Virus record (IMG/VR): IMGVR_UViG_3300033148_007527
Location: 1 to 47,691 of that record
DNA: 47,691 bases
Source of the DNA: a virus
Strand: one strand, 5' to 3'
Position 1 is the stretch's first letter. Each line of letters begins with the position of its first letter. Positions 17,565-23,176 of this stretch are shown piece by piece. A model generated the notes under the pieces. That model was given only the letters and a program-made list of their open reading frames with translations, was not told where the DNA came from and made no database searches. The position numbers and the translations under genes are program-made.

Positions 17565-17590
17565 AGTACCATGAAACACATTACTTTTCG
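17565..17590 (+). repeat. Leader direct repeat, copy A
   Basis: AGTACCATGAAACACATTAC followed by TTTTCG matches copy B at 18177-18201 with only a few changes. It is followed 15 bases later by a terminator hairpin, while copy B is followed by a CCCC/GGGG hairpin and a gene. CATGAAA in the repeat can pair with TTTCATG just downstream. Confidence 0.75.
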
Positions 17591-17605
17591 ACTTTTCATG
17601 AAATT

Positions 17606-17629
17606 ACCCTCTTAATTGAGGGTTTTTTT
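17606..17629 (+). terminator. Intrinsic terminator
   Basis: ACCCTC pairs with GAGGGT around a TTAATT loop, followed by seven T. It closes the 17062-17516 transcript and may also end a short RNA starting with leader repeat copy A. Confidence 0.85.
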
Positions 17630-17660
17630 ATGCCAAAACCCCAAAAATACTCTAAAATCC

Positions 17661-17700
17661 ATACTACAGTAGATACTCATTAGATGTTTTTCATACTACA
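17661..17700 (+). repeat. Pair of ATACTACA boxes (left set)
   Basis: ATACTACA occurs at 17661-17668 and again at 17693-17700, the first as ATACTACAGTAG. The same box recurs at 17966 and, inverted, at 17952. They are candidate iterons or operator sites. Confidence 0.6.
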
Positions 17701-17743
17701 CTTTTTTTCTCTCTTTTCTCTCTCTACTATCTCTATATTCTTT

Positions 17744-17785
17744 TATATTATATTATATTATATATTATATATATATATATATATA
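17744..17785. repeat. TA-rich simple repeat (candidate melting region)
   Basis: Nearly uninterrupted TTATATTATA and TATATATA runs, between a pyrimidine-rich tract on the left and a purine-rich tract on the right. Such a tract unwinds easily and could be a duplex-unwinding element. Confidence 0.6.
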
Positions 17786-17946
17786 AATAGTATAAATAGT
17801 AAGGAGCCTTAACAAAAGGGAAAAAGCAAAAGGAACTTAAAGAAAAGAAGAAGAAAGGGAAGGGGGTATGTCTATTAATCTATTAATGAGCAAATTCACT
17901 CATTTTCAAAAATTAACTCCTTACAACATAAAGAATTAACCCTCTA

Positions 17947-17989
17947 AAAAGTGTAGTATCAAACCATACTACAGTAGTACTACACTTTT
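17947..17989. repeat. Large palindrome with ATACTACA boxes (right set)
   Basis: AAAAGTGTAGTA at 17947-17958 is the exact inverse of TACTACACTTTT at 17978-17989. The 19-base centre contains ATACTACA (17966-17973) and the palindrome TACTACAGTAGTA (17968-17980). The boxes match those at 17661 and 17693, which suggests binding of one symmetric protein. Confidence 0.75.
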
Positions 17990-18138
17990 GCTTAAAACAC
18001 CTTCTAAGTCACTCTAAGCCAAAATTTTCCTACCCCAAAAAACACCAAAATTAAAAAATTAAGCAAAGCCAACCCTCAAAAACCTTAAAAATACCTCAAA
18101 AAAAACTTCAAAAAACCCCCAAAAGTACCATAAAACAC

Positions 18139-18167
18139 TTGACCTTTCACAAAAAATAACTTACAAT
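18139..18167 (+). promoter_or_regulatory. Strong sigma70-type promoter for the 18.2-21.4 kb operon
   Basis: TTGACC at 18139-18144, a 17-base spacer, TACAAT at 18162-18167. The predicted start falls at about 18174, at the beginning of leader repeat copy B. Confidence 0.8.
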
Positions 18168-18173
18168 AACCAT

Positions 18174-18225
18174 GAAAGTACTACGAAACACATTACTTTC
18201 GCCCCCTATTGGGGAAAAAACTTAC
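18174..18225 (+). promoter_or_regulatory. Structured leader with direct repeat copy B
   Basis: The repeat (18177-18201) folds by itself: GAAAGT pairs with ACTTTC around actacgaaacacatt. A second hairpin CCCC-TATT-GGGG with an A run follows, then the SD AAGGAGG of the first gene. The copy at 17565 has the same order, but with a T run after the second hairpin. A shared 5' stabilising or regulatory leader is likely. Confidence 0.55.
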
Positions 18226-18240
18226 CAAGGAGGCTCAAAA

Positions 18241-18579
18241 ATGAGCAAAACCAAACAAAACTACCTTACAAACTTCACTAACTACCCAAAACTAGCCAAA
18301 AAAGTCCTAAATCAAATAGGCGACTGGAAAGCAATTAAAGAATATCCCGAAAATTACTTGAACGGAGCAAGAGGAATTTCAGGCTTCATCTATTATGCAG
18401 ACACAGAAAAGTTTACAAAAAGAAATATCTTCCTAATCCTTAAAGTTCTTGGAAACTATCAAGATGAAACAGGCGAAGCATATAGAGGTGATCAAATATC
18501 CGACCTCAACTGGCTCGCATGGTTCGCCTGTGAAACTATAACCCATGAAATCTACCAATACCTAAAGGAGAGTACCTAG
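18241..18579 (+). CDS. Phage accessory protein (DUF7222-like pattern)
   Basis: A 112-residue protein. LAKKVLNQIGDWKAIKEYPE with NGARGISGFIYYADTEKFT and the following helix resemble a small phage family I know as DUF7222 ('G..GFiYY.dT..F'), whose function is unknown. ATG 18241 has AAGGAGG at ideal spacing; an in-frame upstream ATG at 18172 falls at the transcript start without a ribosome site. It is the first gene after the promoter at 18139. The plus strand here is very C-rich and G-poor. Confidence 0.65.
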   Translation: MSKTKQNYLTNFTNYPKLAKKVLNQIGDWKAIKEYPENYLNGARGISGFIYYADTEKFTKRNIFLILKVLGNYQDETGEAYRGDQISDLNWLAWFACETITHEIYQYLKEST

Positions 18580-18580
18580 A

Positions 18581-18907
18581 ATGAATAATCACTTAAGTAC
18601 AGTAAACAAAAAAATGTTAGAAAGCTTAAAATCCCTAACAATCATCGGACGTGAATGGATGGACACATACGGAAACACTTACCATTCAACATTACTAAGC
18701 ATAAACAATGAACCTTTCACCCTATTACCCATCACCTATGGAGGATCAGACCAATATATACAAACAGCCGTTAATTACCTAAAAGAAAAAAACCTATTAC
18801 CAAATCAATTCATCTCAATCTATGATTTAAAATATCATTTCCATATAAAAACTCTCTACACAGTTTCAACAGTAACCACAAAAAAACAACTCAAAAGGTG
18901 GTATTAA
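18581..18907 (+). CDS. Phage accessory protein, unknown
   Basis: A 108-residue protein beginning with a helical segment and then IIGREWMDTYGNTYHSTLLS and EPFTLLPITYGGSDQYIQTA. The 'REW.D..GNtYhs' pattern recurs in phage accessory proteins I have seen, always of unknown function. SD AAGGAG; one base separates it from the previous stop. Confidence 0.6.
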   Translation: MNNHLSTVNKKMLESLKSLTIIGREWMDTYGNTYHSTLLSINNEPFTLLPITYGGSDQYIQTAVNYLKEKNLLPNQFISIYDLKYHFHIKTLYTVSTVTTKKQLKRWY

Positions 18908-18909
18908 AA

Positions 18910-19098
18910 ATGAACAATAAAACCCCCACCTACCCACAAGAAACCTTTTACAAAACCCTTGAAACCCAACTACTAAACAACAACTTCACCTTTGTAGAAC
19001 AAAAAATTAAAACTATGACCTACAAATCAAAGCTATCTTTCATCTTCTACCTGAAAGATAATCAAACCCTAGAACTTTTAAGGAGGTTCACACAATGA
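18910..19098 (+). CDS. Small protein, unknown
   Basis: A 62-residue protein (FYKTLETQLLNNNFTFVEQK, then LSFIFYLKDNQTLELLRRFT). ATG 18910 follows AAAGGTGG. It overlaps the next gene by four bases (ATGA). No family is recognised. Confidence 0.5.
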   Translation: MNNKTPTYPQETFYKTLETQLLNNNFTFVEQKIKTMTYKSKLSFIFYLKDNQTLELLRRFTQ

Positions 19099-19406
19099 GA
19101 GTAGTAAACATGCAAAGCCCAAACGGAAACCCAGTTCCAAATCAATTAGTAATCACCGACGAAGGAAGAGGGGCATTAGGAAACTTCATAAAAAGGGAAG
19201 TTTTCCAATCCTACTCAACAATCATTGCAGAAAGAACAGTTTGGAAAGAGGAAACAAAAATTGAACTAGACCTAGAAAAATGGAATCACTCAGCAACAAC
19301 CAGCAGATACAGAAACATTTTCACCAACCTAACAACTGCAGAAACTAAAGAAGCCATCAAAAACGGTACAATCAGACTAATAAACTTAAACAAGGAGAAA
19401 AATTAA
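19095..19406 (+). CDS. Phage accessory protein (DUF8033-like pattern)
   Basis: A 103-residue protein. FQSYSTIIAERTVWK, LDLEKWNHSATTSRYRNIF and TAETKEAIKNGTIRL make up a pattern I associate with a small phage family of unknown role ('ysT.Ia....v.ld...W.yS.TTsrYr..Fl'). SD GGAGG; ATGA overlap with the gene before it. Confidence 0.6.
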   Translation: MRVVNMQSPNGNPVPNQLVITDEGRGALGNFIKREVFQSYSTIIAERTVWKEETKIELDLEKWNHSATTSRYRNIFTNLTTAETKEAIKNGTIRLINLNKEKN

Positions 19407-19952
19407 ATGAAAATACTTAACATCGAAGACCGCCAAATACAAATTGACAAAGAACTTTACACTCTCTTAAAGGCAAGTGTTTGTAAAGGTGATGAAAGAG
19501 ACTATTTGTCAAAACCTTTCTATATCAAAAGCCTTAATAAAATATGTGCAACAGACGGAAGAGTCTTAACTCTTACCGAAGAACTCCCCGAACCATTACC
19601 ACCTAAATTTTTATATTTTAATCTCTTTAAAGAAGCAAAAAACTTTTACTTAATCTCCATGCCAACTCAACTAAACGCAACACCTCCCAACGTTGCAAGT
19701 GTTCTTCCAAAAGTAGAAGACCTTCTTTTCTATAAAAATAAAGAGCATATAACTATCCCAAAAAATAAAAAAGACTTTGCAGTCTTAATTTTCAACATCT
19801 TTAATTTTCTAGGCTTCCCTGTATATTTAGAATCTTTTAAACCTCTTAGAGAAACAGACAAGTTTAAACTCTCTCGTGATGAATTTAAAGTACAACTTGA
19901 ATTTACTTCAGGAGTTCTTCACTTAATCATGGGAATAAAAATAGAAGATTAA
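19407..19952 (+). CDS. Protein of unknown function with an ATDGR motif
   Basis: A 181-residue protein. KSLNKICATDGRVLTLTEEL (about residues 47-66) resembles the 'aTDghrL' turn of beta-clamp and related clamp-like proteins, but the rest is too divergent for me to assign. AAGGAG lies before ATG 19407. A CCCTCTT/AAGAGGG hairpin follows the gene at 19963-19980. Confidence 0.5.
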   Translation: MKILNIEDRQIQIDKELYTLLKASVCKGDERDYLSKPFYIKSLNKICATDGRVLTLTEELPEPLPPKFLYFNLFKEAKNFYLISMPTQLNATPPNVASVLPKVEDLLFYKNKEHITIPKNKKDFAVLIFNIFNFLGFPVYLESFKPLRETDKFKLSRDEFKVQLEFTSGVLHLIMGIKIED

Positions 19953-19962
19953 TCCCTAAAAC

Positions 19963-19980
19963 CCCTCTTGTATAAGAGGG
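19963..19980 (+). other. Intercistronic hairpin
   Basis: CCCTCTT pairs with AAGAGGG around GTAT. No T run follows, so it is more likely an RNA-processing or stability element between the 19407 and 20008 genes than a terminator. Confidence 0.5.
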
Positions 19981-20007
19981 AAATCTTAAAACCTTAAGGA
20001 ACTTAAA

Positions 20008-20394
20008 ATGCAAGTAAAAGCCTATTCACGTTTTACAATCCCAGGAACAGAAATTGAAATTAAATACCACCATCCATCAAATACCTTTAAATACCACAAA
20101 TCTTTAGCCCAATGGAAAAAAATCCCTAAAGAAAGTATCCTCAATTACGACAACGATCTCGATTTAGCCGTAATAAAGGAAATTTTAAACTCCCCTTCTA
20201 CAATTTCAATTACATGGTCAATTGAAGATATTGAAGCAAGAGCAAAAGATAATTATGATTTAACAGACATTCCAGAATACACCTTAAAAGGAATGCTCAG
20301 TAATATTAAAAATTCTCATGATTGCACTCAAGGAATTACATGGGAAACACTCGATAGTGAAATAGAAGACTACATAAACTCGGAGGATAATTAA
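20008..20394 (+). CDS. Protein of unknown function
   Basis: A 128-residue protein with a beta-rich start (AYSRFTIPGTEIEIKYHHPS) and an acidic helical end. It has SD AAGGAA and is followed immediately by the next gene. No family recognised. Confidence 0.5.
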   Translation: MQVKAYSRFTIPGTEIEIKYHHPSNTFKYHKSLAQWKKIPKESILNYDNDLDLAVIKEILNSPSTISITWSIEDIEARAKDNYDLTDIPEYTLKGMLSNIKNSHDCTQGITWETLDSEIEDYINSEDN

Positions 20395-20583
20395 ATGCTA
20401 AACACATTCAAACAAGTAGTAGATTTAACACTCTTAATCTTAATCCTAGGCATCATAATCTTTGTCCTAAGTTTCCTAATCCAACTAACCATAGCTATCA
20501 TAATGAAAGTTAAAGACAACAGAACCCAAAAGTATCACAGAAACTACAAACAAACCAAAGGAGTTAAGCATGAAAAAGACTAA
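20395..20583 (+). CDS. Small membrane protein
   Basis: A 62-residue protein with one long hydrophobic helix (about residues 9-36, LTLLILILGIIIFVLSFLIQ) and a basic C-terminus (TKGVKHEKD), so probably N-out with a cytoplasmic tail. SD GGAGG. Its 3' end overlaps the next small gene by 14 bases. Function is unknown. Confidence 0.55.
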   Translation: MLNTFKQVVDLTLLILILGIIIFVLSFLIQLTIAIIMKVKDNRTQKYHRNYKQTKGVKHEKD

Positions 20584-20749
20584 AAAAACTTTACCGCAAA
20601 AAGTTTGTATAATTACTAACGATAATTTTTCTTACAATTTAAATGTAGATAATCAAAATATTTCTTTTATTTGTTCTTGGAATGCTGAATATTTCAAAGA
20701 CCATTATGAAAAACTTGGTTATAAAGTAATTCTTAAGAGTAGGTATTAA
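20570..20749 (+). CDS. Small basic protein
   Basis: A 59-residue frame starting at ATG 20570 with AAAGGAG seven bases upstream, inside the end of the membrane protein gene. It reads MKKTKKTLPQKVCIITNDNF and ends EKLGYKVILKSRY. Mixed alpha/beta; fills a gap that would otherwise be empty. Function is unknown. Confidence 0.6.
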   Translation: MKKTKKTLPQKVCIITNDNFSYNLNVDNQNISFICSWNAEYFKDHYEKLGYKVILKSRY

Positions 20750-20752
20750 AAA

Positions 20753-20935
20753 ATGACTCTCTCGCAAACGTACAAATTAAACACCTTACTCGACCTAATC
20801 TATCTAAGTCCCCTCTCAAATTGGGAGGAGGACTTTCTTTACAACCTAAACAGCTACACAGAGAATCAAGACTTATCCCCTAGACAAATAGAAACCTTAG
20901 AAAATCTATACACTAAGTATAGTAAGGAACAATAA
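20753..20935 (+). CDS. Small helical protein
   Basis: A 60-residue protein (SNWEEDFLYNLNSYTENQDL, SPRQIETLENLYTKYSKEQ). The second half is a short helix-turn that reads like the 'Lt..Q...l..i..ky' end of phage zinc-free regulators. SD is weak (AGAGTAGG). No sure family. Confidence 0.5.
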   Translation: MTLSQTYKLNTLLDLIYLSPLSNWEEDFLYNLNSYTENQDLSPRQIETLENLYTKYSKEQ

Positions 20936-21157
20936 ATGAAGCAAAAACAAGTAGACTTTATCTTTAAGTACAAAAACAACCTTTATCCTATGACCATTAC
21001 TGAAAACCCATCTGGACTTTTCTTTTTTAGTACATTTACAATAGTTAGAACTCCCCCCGAAAGTGTTGAGGAACTTTTACGTCCAGAAGTCATAAAAGCA
21101 ATCTACAACCAACTAAACAAATCAAATCTAACTGACGAGGACGGTAATTTAAAATGA
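20936..21157 (+). CDS. Small protein, unknown
   Basis: A 73-residue protein (MKQKQVDFIFKYKNNLYPMT; acidic end). It starts directly after the previous stop with SD AAGGAA and shares ATGA with the HTH gene that follows. No family recognised. Confidence 0.5.
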   Translation: MKQKQVDFIFKYKNNLYPMTITENPSGLFFFSTFTIVRTPPESVEELLRPEVIKAIYNQLNKSNLTDEDGNLK

Positions 21158-21426
21158 CACTACACACTGACTTAGCCGACTACTTAACAAGGCAAAAAAT
21201 CACATTAAAAATGACCTTCGCAAAACTCTCCATCGAGACAGGCTTTTCCCTAACCTACTTAAAAACAATCTTTTCGGGAAAATACATCCCAACCCACAGA
21301 GAAACCCTCAACCTCTTAGCAAAAGCCCTCAAAACTGACTACTCAACAATCGTAAACCTTTCTGTCCAGGATCGTTCAAACAGATTAAAAGCAAAACTTT
21401 TAAAAGAAAAAATAAAAAAAACTTAA
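21154..21426 (+). CDS. Helix-turn-helix DNA-binding protein (Cro/CI/XRE-like)
   Basis: A 90-residue protein. MTFAKLSIETGFSLTYLKTI with FSGKYIPTHRETLNLLAKAL is a five-helix XRE-type HTH: helix 2 'FAKLSIETG', recognition helix 'SLTYLKTIFSG'. A basic tail follows (SNRLKAKLLKEKIKKT). It would bind an operator as a dimer; the palindromes at 17947-17989 are candidate sites, but nothing proves the link. It is last in its operon, right before a strong terminator and the RNA locus. Confidence 0.75.
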   Translation: MTLHTDLADYLTRQKITLKMTFAKLSIETGFSLTYLKTIFSGKYIPTHRETLNLLAKALKTDYSTIVNLSVQDRSNRLKAKLLKEKIKKT

Positions 21427-21450
21427 AAACCTCCCTATTCCTCCTTACTT

Positions 21451-21479
21451 GGCTGCCTCTCTCAAAGGTAGCCTTTTTT
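21451..21479 (+). terminator. Strong intrinsic terminator
   Basis: GGCTGCCT pairs with AGGTAGCC (one G-U) around a seven-base loop, followed by six T. It ends the 18.2-21.4 kb operon. The next 146 bases (21480-21625) are C-rich on this strand and hold nothing I recognise. Confidence 0.9.
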
Positions 21480-21625
21480 ATTCTTCTCCCCTCTGACAAT
21501 CCCCACCAGGCAACTTTAAAACAATTCTCACCCTTCTGGACACGACTAAAAACCCTCTCCCCTTGAGCATCCTCAACCGACTTAAAAAAAGTTACAAAAA
21601 AACCTTAAAACTTTTCCCCACACTA

Positions 21626-21655
21626 TTGACAGGTTCACATCTTTATGATTATACT
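21626..21655 (+). promoter_or_regulatory. Strong sigma70-type promoter of the RNA locus
   Basis: TTGACA at 21626-21631 and TATACT at 21650-21655 (18-base spacer; TTATAC gives 17). This is the best promoter match in the window; transcription should start near 21662. Downstream there is no reading frame for about 840 bases, so its products are RNAs. Confidence 0.85.
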
Positions 21656-21661
21656 CCCCTT

Positions 21662-21870
21662 AGTTAGTTAAGAATCTTTTTTCTTAACTGGACACGACAG
21701 GGAAGGGATTTAAGCATAGGGAATTGCAGGTAGGAAAGGGTGAGCCACGAAAGGAAAACCCCATACCTGCACATCTAAACAGATGATAATTTCCCCAACT
21801 AAAGCTAAATCTCCAGAGAAGGATTTTAAAAAACAAGGCACTTAGCGATACGTCCAGAGTGCCTTTTTTT
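21662..21870 (+). ncRNA. Compact structured small RNA with own promoter and terminator
   Basis: About 209 bases with no open frame and an ordered fold: AGTTAAGAA/TTCTTAACT hairpin (21666-21689); GATTTAAGC (21707-21715) with GCTAAATC (21804-21811), one bulge; inside that GGGAA (21719-21723) with TTCCC (21791-21795), enclosing TGCAGGTA (21725-21732)/TACCTGCA (21764-21771) and CATCT-AAAC-AGATG (21772-21785). The TGCAGGTA stem tip is purine-rich (GGAAAGGG...GAGCCACGAAAGG). It ends in a terminator. The purine-rich tip resembles the 5' part of the element at 23337 (GGGAAAGAAAGCCAC). I cannot assign it to 6S, RNase P or tmRNA. Confidence 0.6.
21835..21870 (+). terminator. Intrinsic terminator of the small RNA
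   Basis: AAGGCACT pairs with AGTGCCTT over a 15-base loop and is followed by T residues to 21870. The tRNA-shaped gene begins four bases later, so the RNA after it depends on read-through or on processing. Confidence 0.8.
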
Positions 21871-21874
21871 ACAT

Positions 21875-22020
21875 ACCAAGGTGGTGAAATGGTAAACGCA
21901 CTCTCATAATTACGGTGAGTAGTACTAGTTGAAAATCGTGGCTGCTATTCCAGAAATGTTGATAAGAGGAATAGATGCCAGGGAAGTCAACACTTGCAGG
22001 TTCGAATCCCGCCCTTGGTA
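21875..22020 (+). tRNA. tRNA-shaped RNA with giant variable arm and no normal anticodon
   Basis: Acceptor ACCAAGG (21875-21881) pairs perfectly with CCTTGGT (22013-22019), with A at position 73. T8 is present; the D-arm GTG...CAC has a GG-containing loop like tRNA-Leu; the T-arm is GCAGG-TTCGAAT-CCCGC (one A-C mismatch). The anticodon stem CTCAT/GTGAG (21903-21919) closes AATTACG, which lacks U33 and a normal anticodon. The variable arm is about 76 bases: AGT/ACT, GTTGA/TCAAC, TGGC/GCCA and CTATTCC/GGAATAG nest inside each other. Real class II tRNAs have arms of about 10-20 bases. It could be a tRNA mimic, a processing signal or a decayed leucine-type tRNA. No CCA is encoded. Confidence 0.6.
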
Positions 22021-22023
22021 ATT

Positions 22024-22197
22024 TGGTGGTTGGTGTTAATAGGTAAATACAGTTTGTATAATTAGTTTGCTTTATTAATAATTATATGATTTTCATCGTT
22101 GTAGGGTGACTATACAAGTTAGATAGCCGTAGAAATACTGGTTAAGTTATAAGGGGGCTTATTAAATATCCTCTTCTTGTCAAATCCCTACCCACCA
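22024..22197 (+). ncRNA. Structured RNA element 1 (tRNA-like ends, T-loop insert)
   Basis: TGGTGG (22024-22029) pairs with CCACCA (22192-22197) as an acceptor-like stem. T8, a D-arm-like GTGT...ATAC with AGG in its loop and a TTAATA/TATTAA hairpin follow. Then comes GTAGGGTGACTATACAAG (22101-22118), a variable part, and CTTGTCAAATCCCTACC (22176-22192). Both blocks recur exactly in element 2. Joining GTAGGGT to TCAAATCCCTAC gives a perfect T-arm, so the part between (22108-22179) is placed like an insert between bases 54 and 55 of a T-loop. CAAG/CTTG closes the insert. No anticodon arm is clear. Confidence 0.6.
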
Positions 22198-22217
22198 TTT
22201 ATTTTTGATTTTTAAGG

Positions 22218-22316
22218 CTTCACAAATTAAGGCTTAGTCCCCTTAATTTTGAAGGAAACCACAATAGACTGTTGTGGGAGTGAGTAACCGAGTATTGAAA
22301 CTTTGGTTACTTCCTT
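22218..22316 (+). other. Chain of hairpins between element 1 and the Gln-like tRNA
   Basis: CTTC-ac-AAATTAAGG pairs with CCTTAATTT-t-GAAG (22218-22254, followed closely by purines). CCACAA/TTGTGG (22259-22277) and AGTAACC/GGTTACT (22283-22311) follow, enclosed by AAGGAA/TTCCTT to form a three-way junction with a T run. They could be partial terminators or processing structures in the transcript. Confidence 0.5.
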
Positions 22317-22323
22317 TTTATTT

Positions 22324-22393
22324 AGCAGGATAACTAATGGTAAGTATGCAGGTCTTGACCCTGTAAATAGGAGTTCGAGTCTCTTTCCTGCTT
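22324..22393 (+). tRNA. tRNA-Gln(UUG)-like
   Basis: Acceptor AGCAGGA/TCCTGCT is perfect; T8, a three-pair D-arm ACT/AGT with GG in the loop, anticodon stem GCAGG/CCTGT around TCTTGAC (anticodon TTG, decoding CAA), and T-arm AGGAG-TTCGAGT-CTCTT. Oddities: position 33 is C rather than U, position 73 is T and the first pair A-T, while glutamine tRNAs normally carry G73, so charging by the host enzyme is uncertain. No CCA is encoded. It could be functional or another member of the tRNA-like set around it. Confidence 0.7.
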
Positions 22394-22492
22394 TTCCCCT
22401 GCATGGGGGAAATATCTAATTTATGGCACACTCTTTATGGATTGTGCATTCTATTTCTTTGCAGGGGAGCCGTTCACTCCCTTGCATTTTTT
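22393..22492 (+). promoter_or_regulatory. Attenuator-like leader (antiterminator/terminator) before the 22505 gene
   Basis: Hairpin I is TTTCCCC-TGCATG-GGGGAAA (22393-22412), hairpin II GCACA...TGTGC follows, and the terminator TGCAGGGGAG/CTCCCTTGCA with six T lies at 22460-22492. CCCCTGCA (22396-22403) in hairpin I is the exact complement of TGCAGGGG (22460-22467) in the terminator, so pairing between them would break both and allow read-through. The gene's SD starts two bases after the T run. What would control the switch is unknown. Confidence 0.6.
22460..22492 (+). terminator. Intrinsic terminator ahead of the 22505 gene
   Basis: TGCAGGGGAG pairs over ten positions (one G-U) with CTCCCTTGCA around CCGTTCA, followed by six T. 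It ends the RNA-locus transcript unless antitermination occurs. Confidence 0.85.
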
Positions 22493-22504
22493 AAAGGAGT
22501 TTTT

Positions 22505-23176
22505 ATGGAAAAAATAATATACACAATAGAATTAATTGACAGAAAGTTTACAAAAGGGGAAATGGACATACTTAATAAAATTGAGCCAGCTCTTAAATTG
22601 AGACCAGAAACATTTGACGAGTTTAGTCTCTATTCCAACGACGAAAATTACACTAAAAAAGAAGATGATCCAGAAAATTATAAAGCAAAAAATAAAGCAC
22701 TGAAAACTACTAACCATATTAAATACATGGATAACTATAATAGAGGTAAATCGATAAGCATAGGTTATGGTAATAGAATACTAAATGGAATTGATCTTGA
22801 AGATTTTTCAAGGAAAATAAACATACCTTTTAAAGTTATTTCTATGAAGATTTTAATTTTTGAAGTTGCTCAAGCAGCAGACTTTTCAAAATCATTTAGA
22901 CAATTAGAAGAACTTTCAAAGAATCTTGGTGAAAAAATAAAAGATGTGACATTTAATCAAAAGTGTGATGTACATATTTCTGGAAATATGCTTTTAACCA
23001 TTAACGATCTAAAACTCATTGAGGATTCCTGTGCAGATGACATTCAAATTGAATTAAATAATGGCTGGAGAATAATTGCAGTATGTGTACAACCTCAAAG
23101 AAGACCGGACTATATTTTAGGGCGTTATAATCCAGATTTAAAAGTTGACGATAATAGAAACGCAAAAAGAAAATAA
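22505..23176 (+). CDS. Protein of unknown function inside the RNA locus
   Basis: A 223-residue protein starting at ATG 22505 after AAAGGAG (an in-frame upstream start at 22403 would run through the terminator and is rejected). The first part is alpha/beta with a long acidic, disordered-looking stretch (about residues 40-65). The C-terminus is distinctive: LNNGWRIIAVCVQPQRRPDY followed by ILGR, a 'GWRi.aVc.QP..RRPDYiLG' motif that looks conserved, but I cannot name the family. It is the only sizeable protein between the two related RNA elements, so it may act with them. Confidence 0.6.
   Translation: MEKIIYTIELIDRKFTKGEMDILNKIEPALKLRPETFDEFSLYSNDENYTKKEDDPENYKAKNKALKTTNHIKYMDNYNRGKSISIGYGNRILNGIDLEDFSRKINIPFKVISMKILIFEVAQAADFSKSFRQLEELSKNLGEKIKDVTFNQKCDVHISGNMLLTINDLKLIEDSCADDIQIELNNGWRIIAVCVQPQRRPDYILGRYNPDLKVDDNRNAKRK

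Larger units (their letters stand above)
17517..18240. other. Gene-free AT-rich segment: candidate replication origin / control region
   Basis: No convincing gene is seen here. In order it holds one copy of a leader repeat (17565-17590), a terminator (17606-17629), two ATACTACA boxes (17661, 17693), a polypyrimidine tract (about 17701-17740), a run of TA/TTA repeats (about 17744-17785), a polypurine tract (about 17814-17867), a large palindrome containing more ATACTACA boxes (17947-17989), an A/C-rich stretch, then a strong promoter and the second leader repeat. Short repeats flanking an easily melted AT stretch is the usual outline of an origin; this is inference. Confidence 0.5.

Noticed and set aside
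17744-17785. TA repeats as a possible CRISPR or tandem-gene array
   Set aside because: It is a simple dinucleotide-type repeat with no spacers; no CRISPR array is present anywhere in the window.
19407-19952. Sliding clamp (beta clamp)
   Set aside because: Only the ATDGR turn resembles it; the length is half that of a clamp and the remaining motifs are missing, so I list it as unknown.
21725-21771. RNase P RNA or 6S RNA
   Set aside because: The conserved RNase P cores are not found, and the fold lacks the large open bubble of 6S RNA.
22324-22393. tRNA as an integration (att) site
   Set aside because: No integrase or recombinase gene and no repeat of the tRNA end elsewhere in the window.
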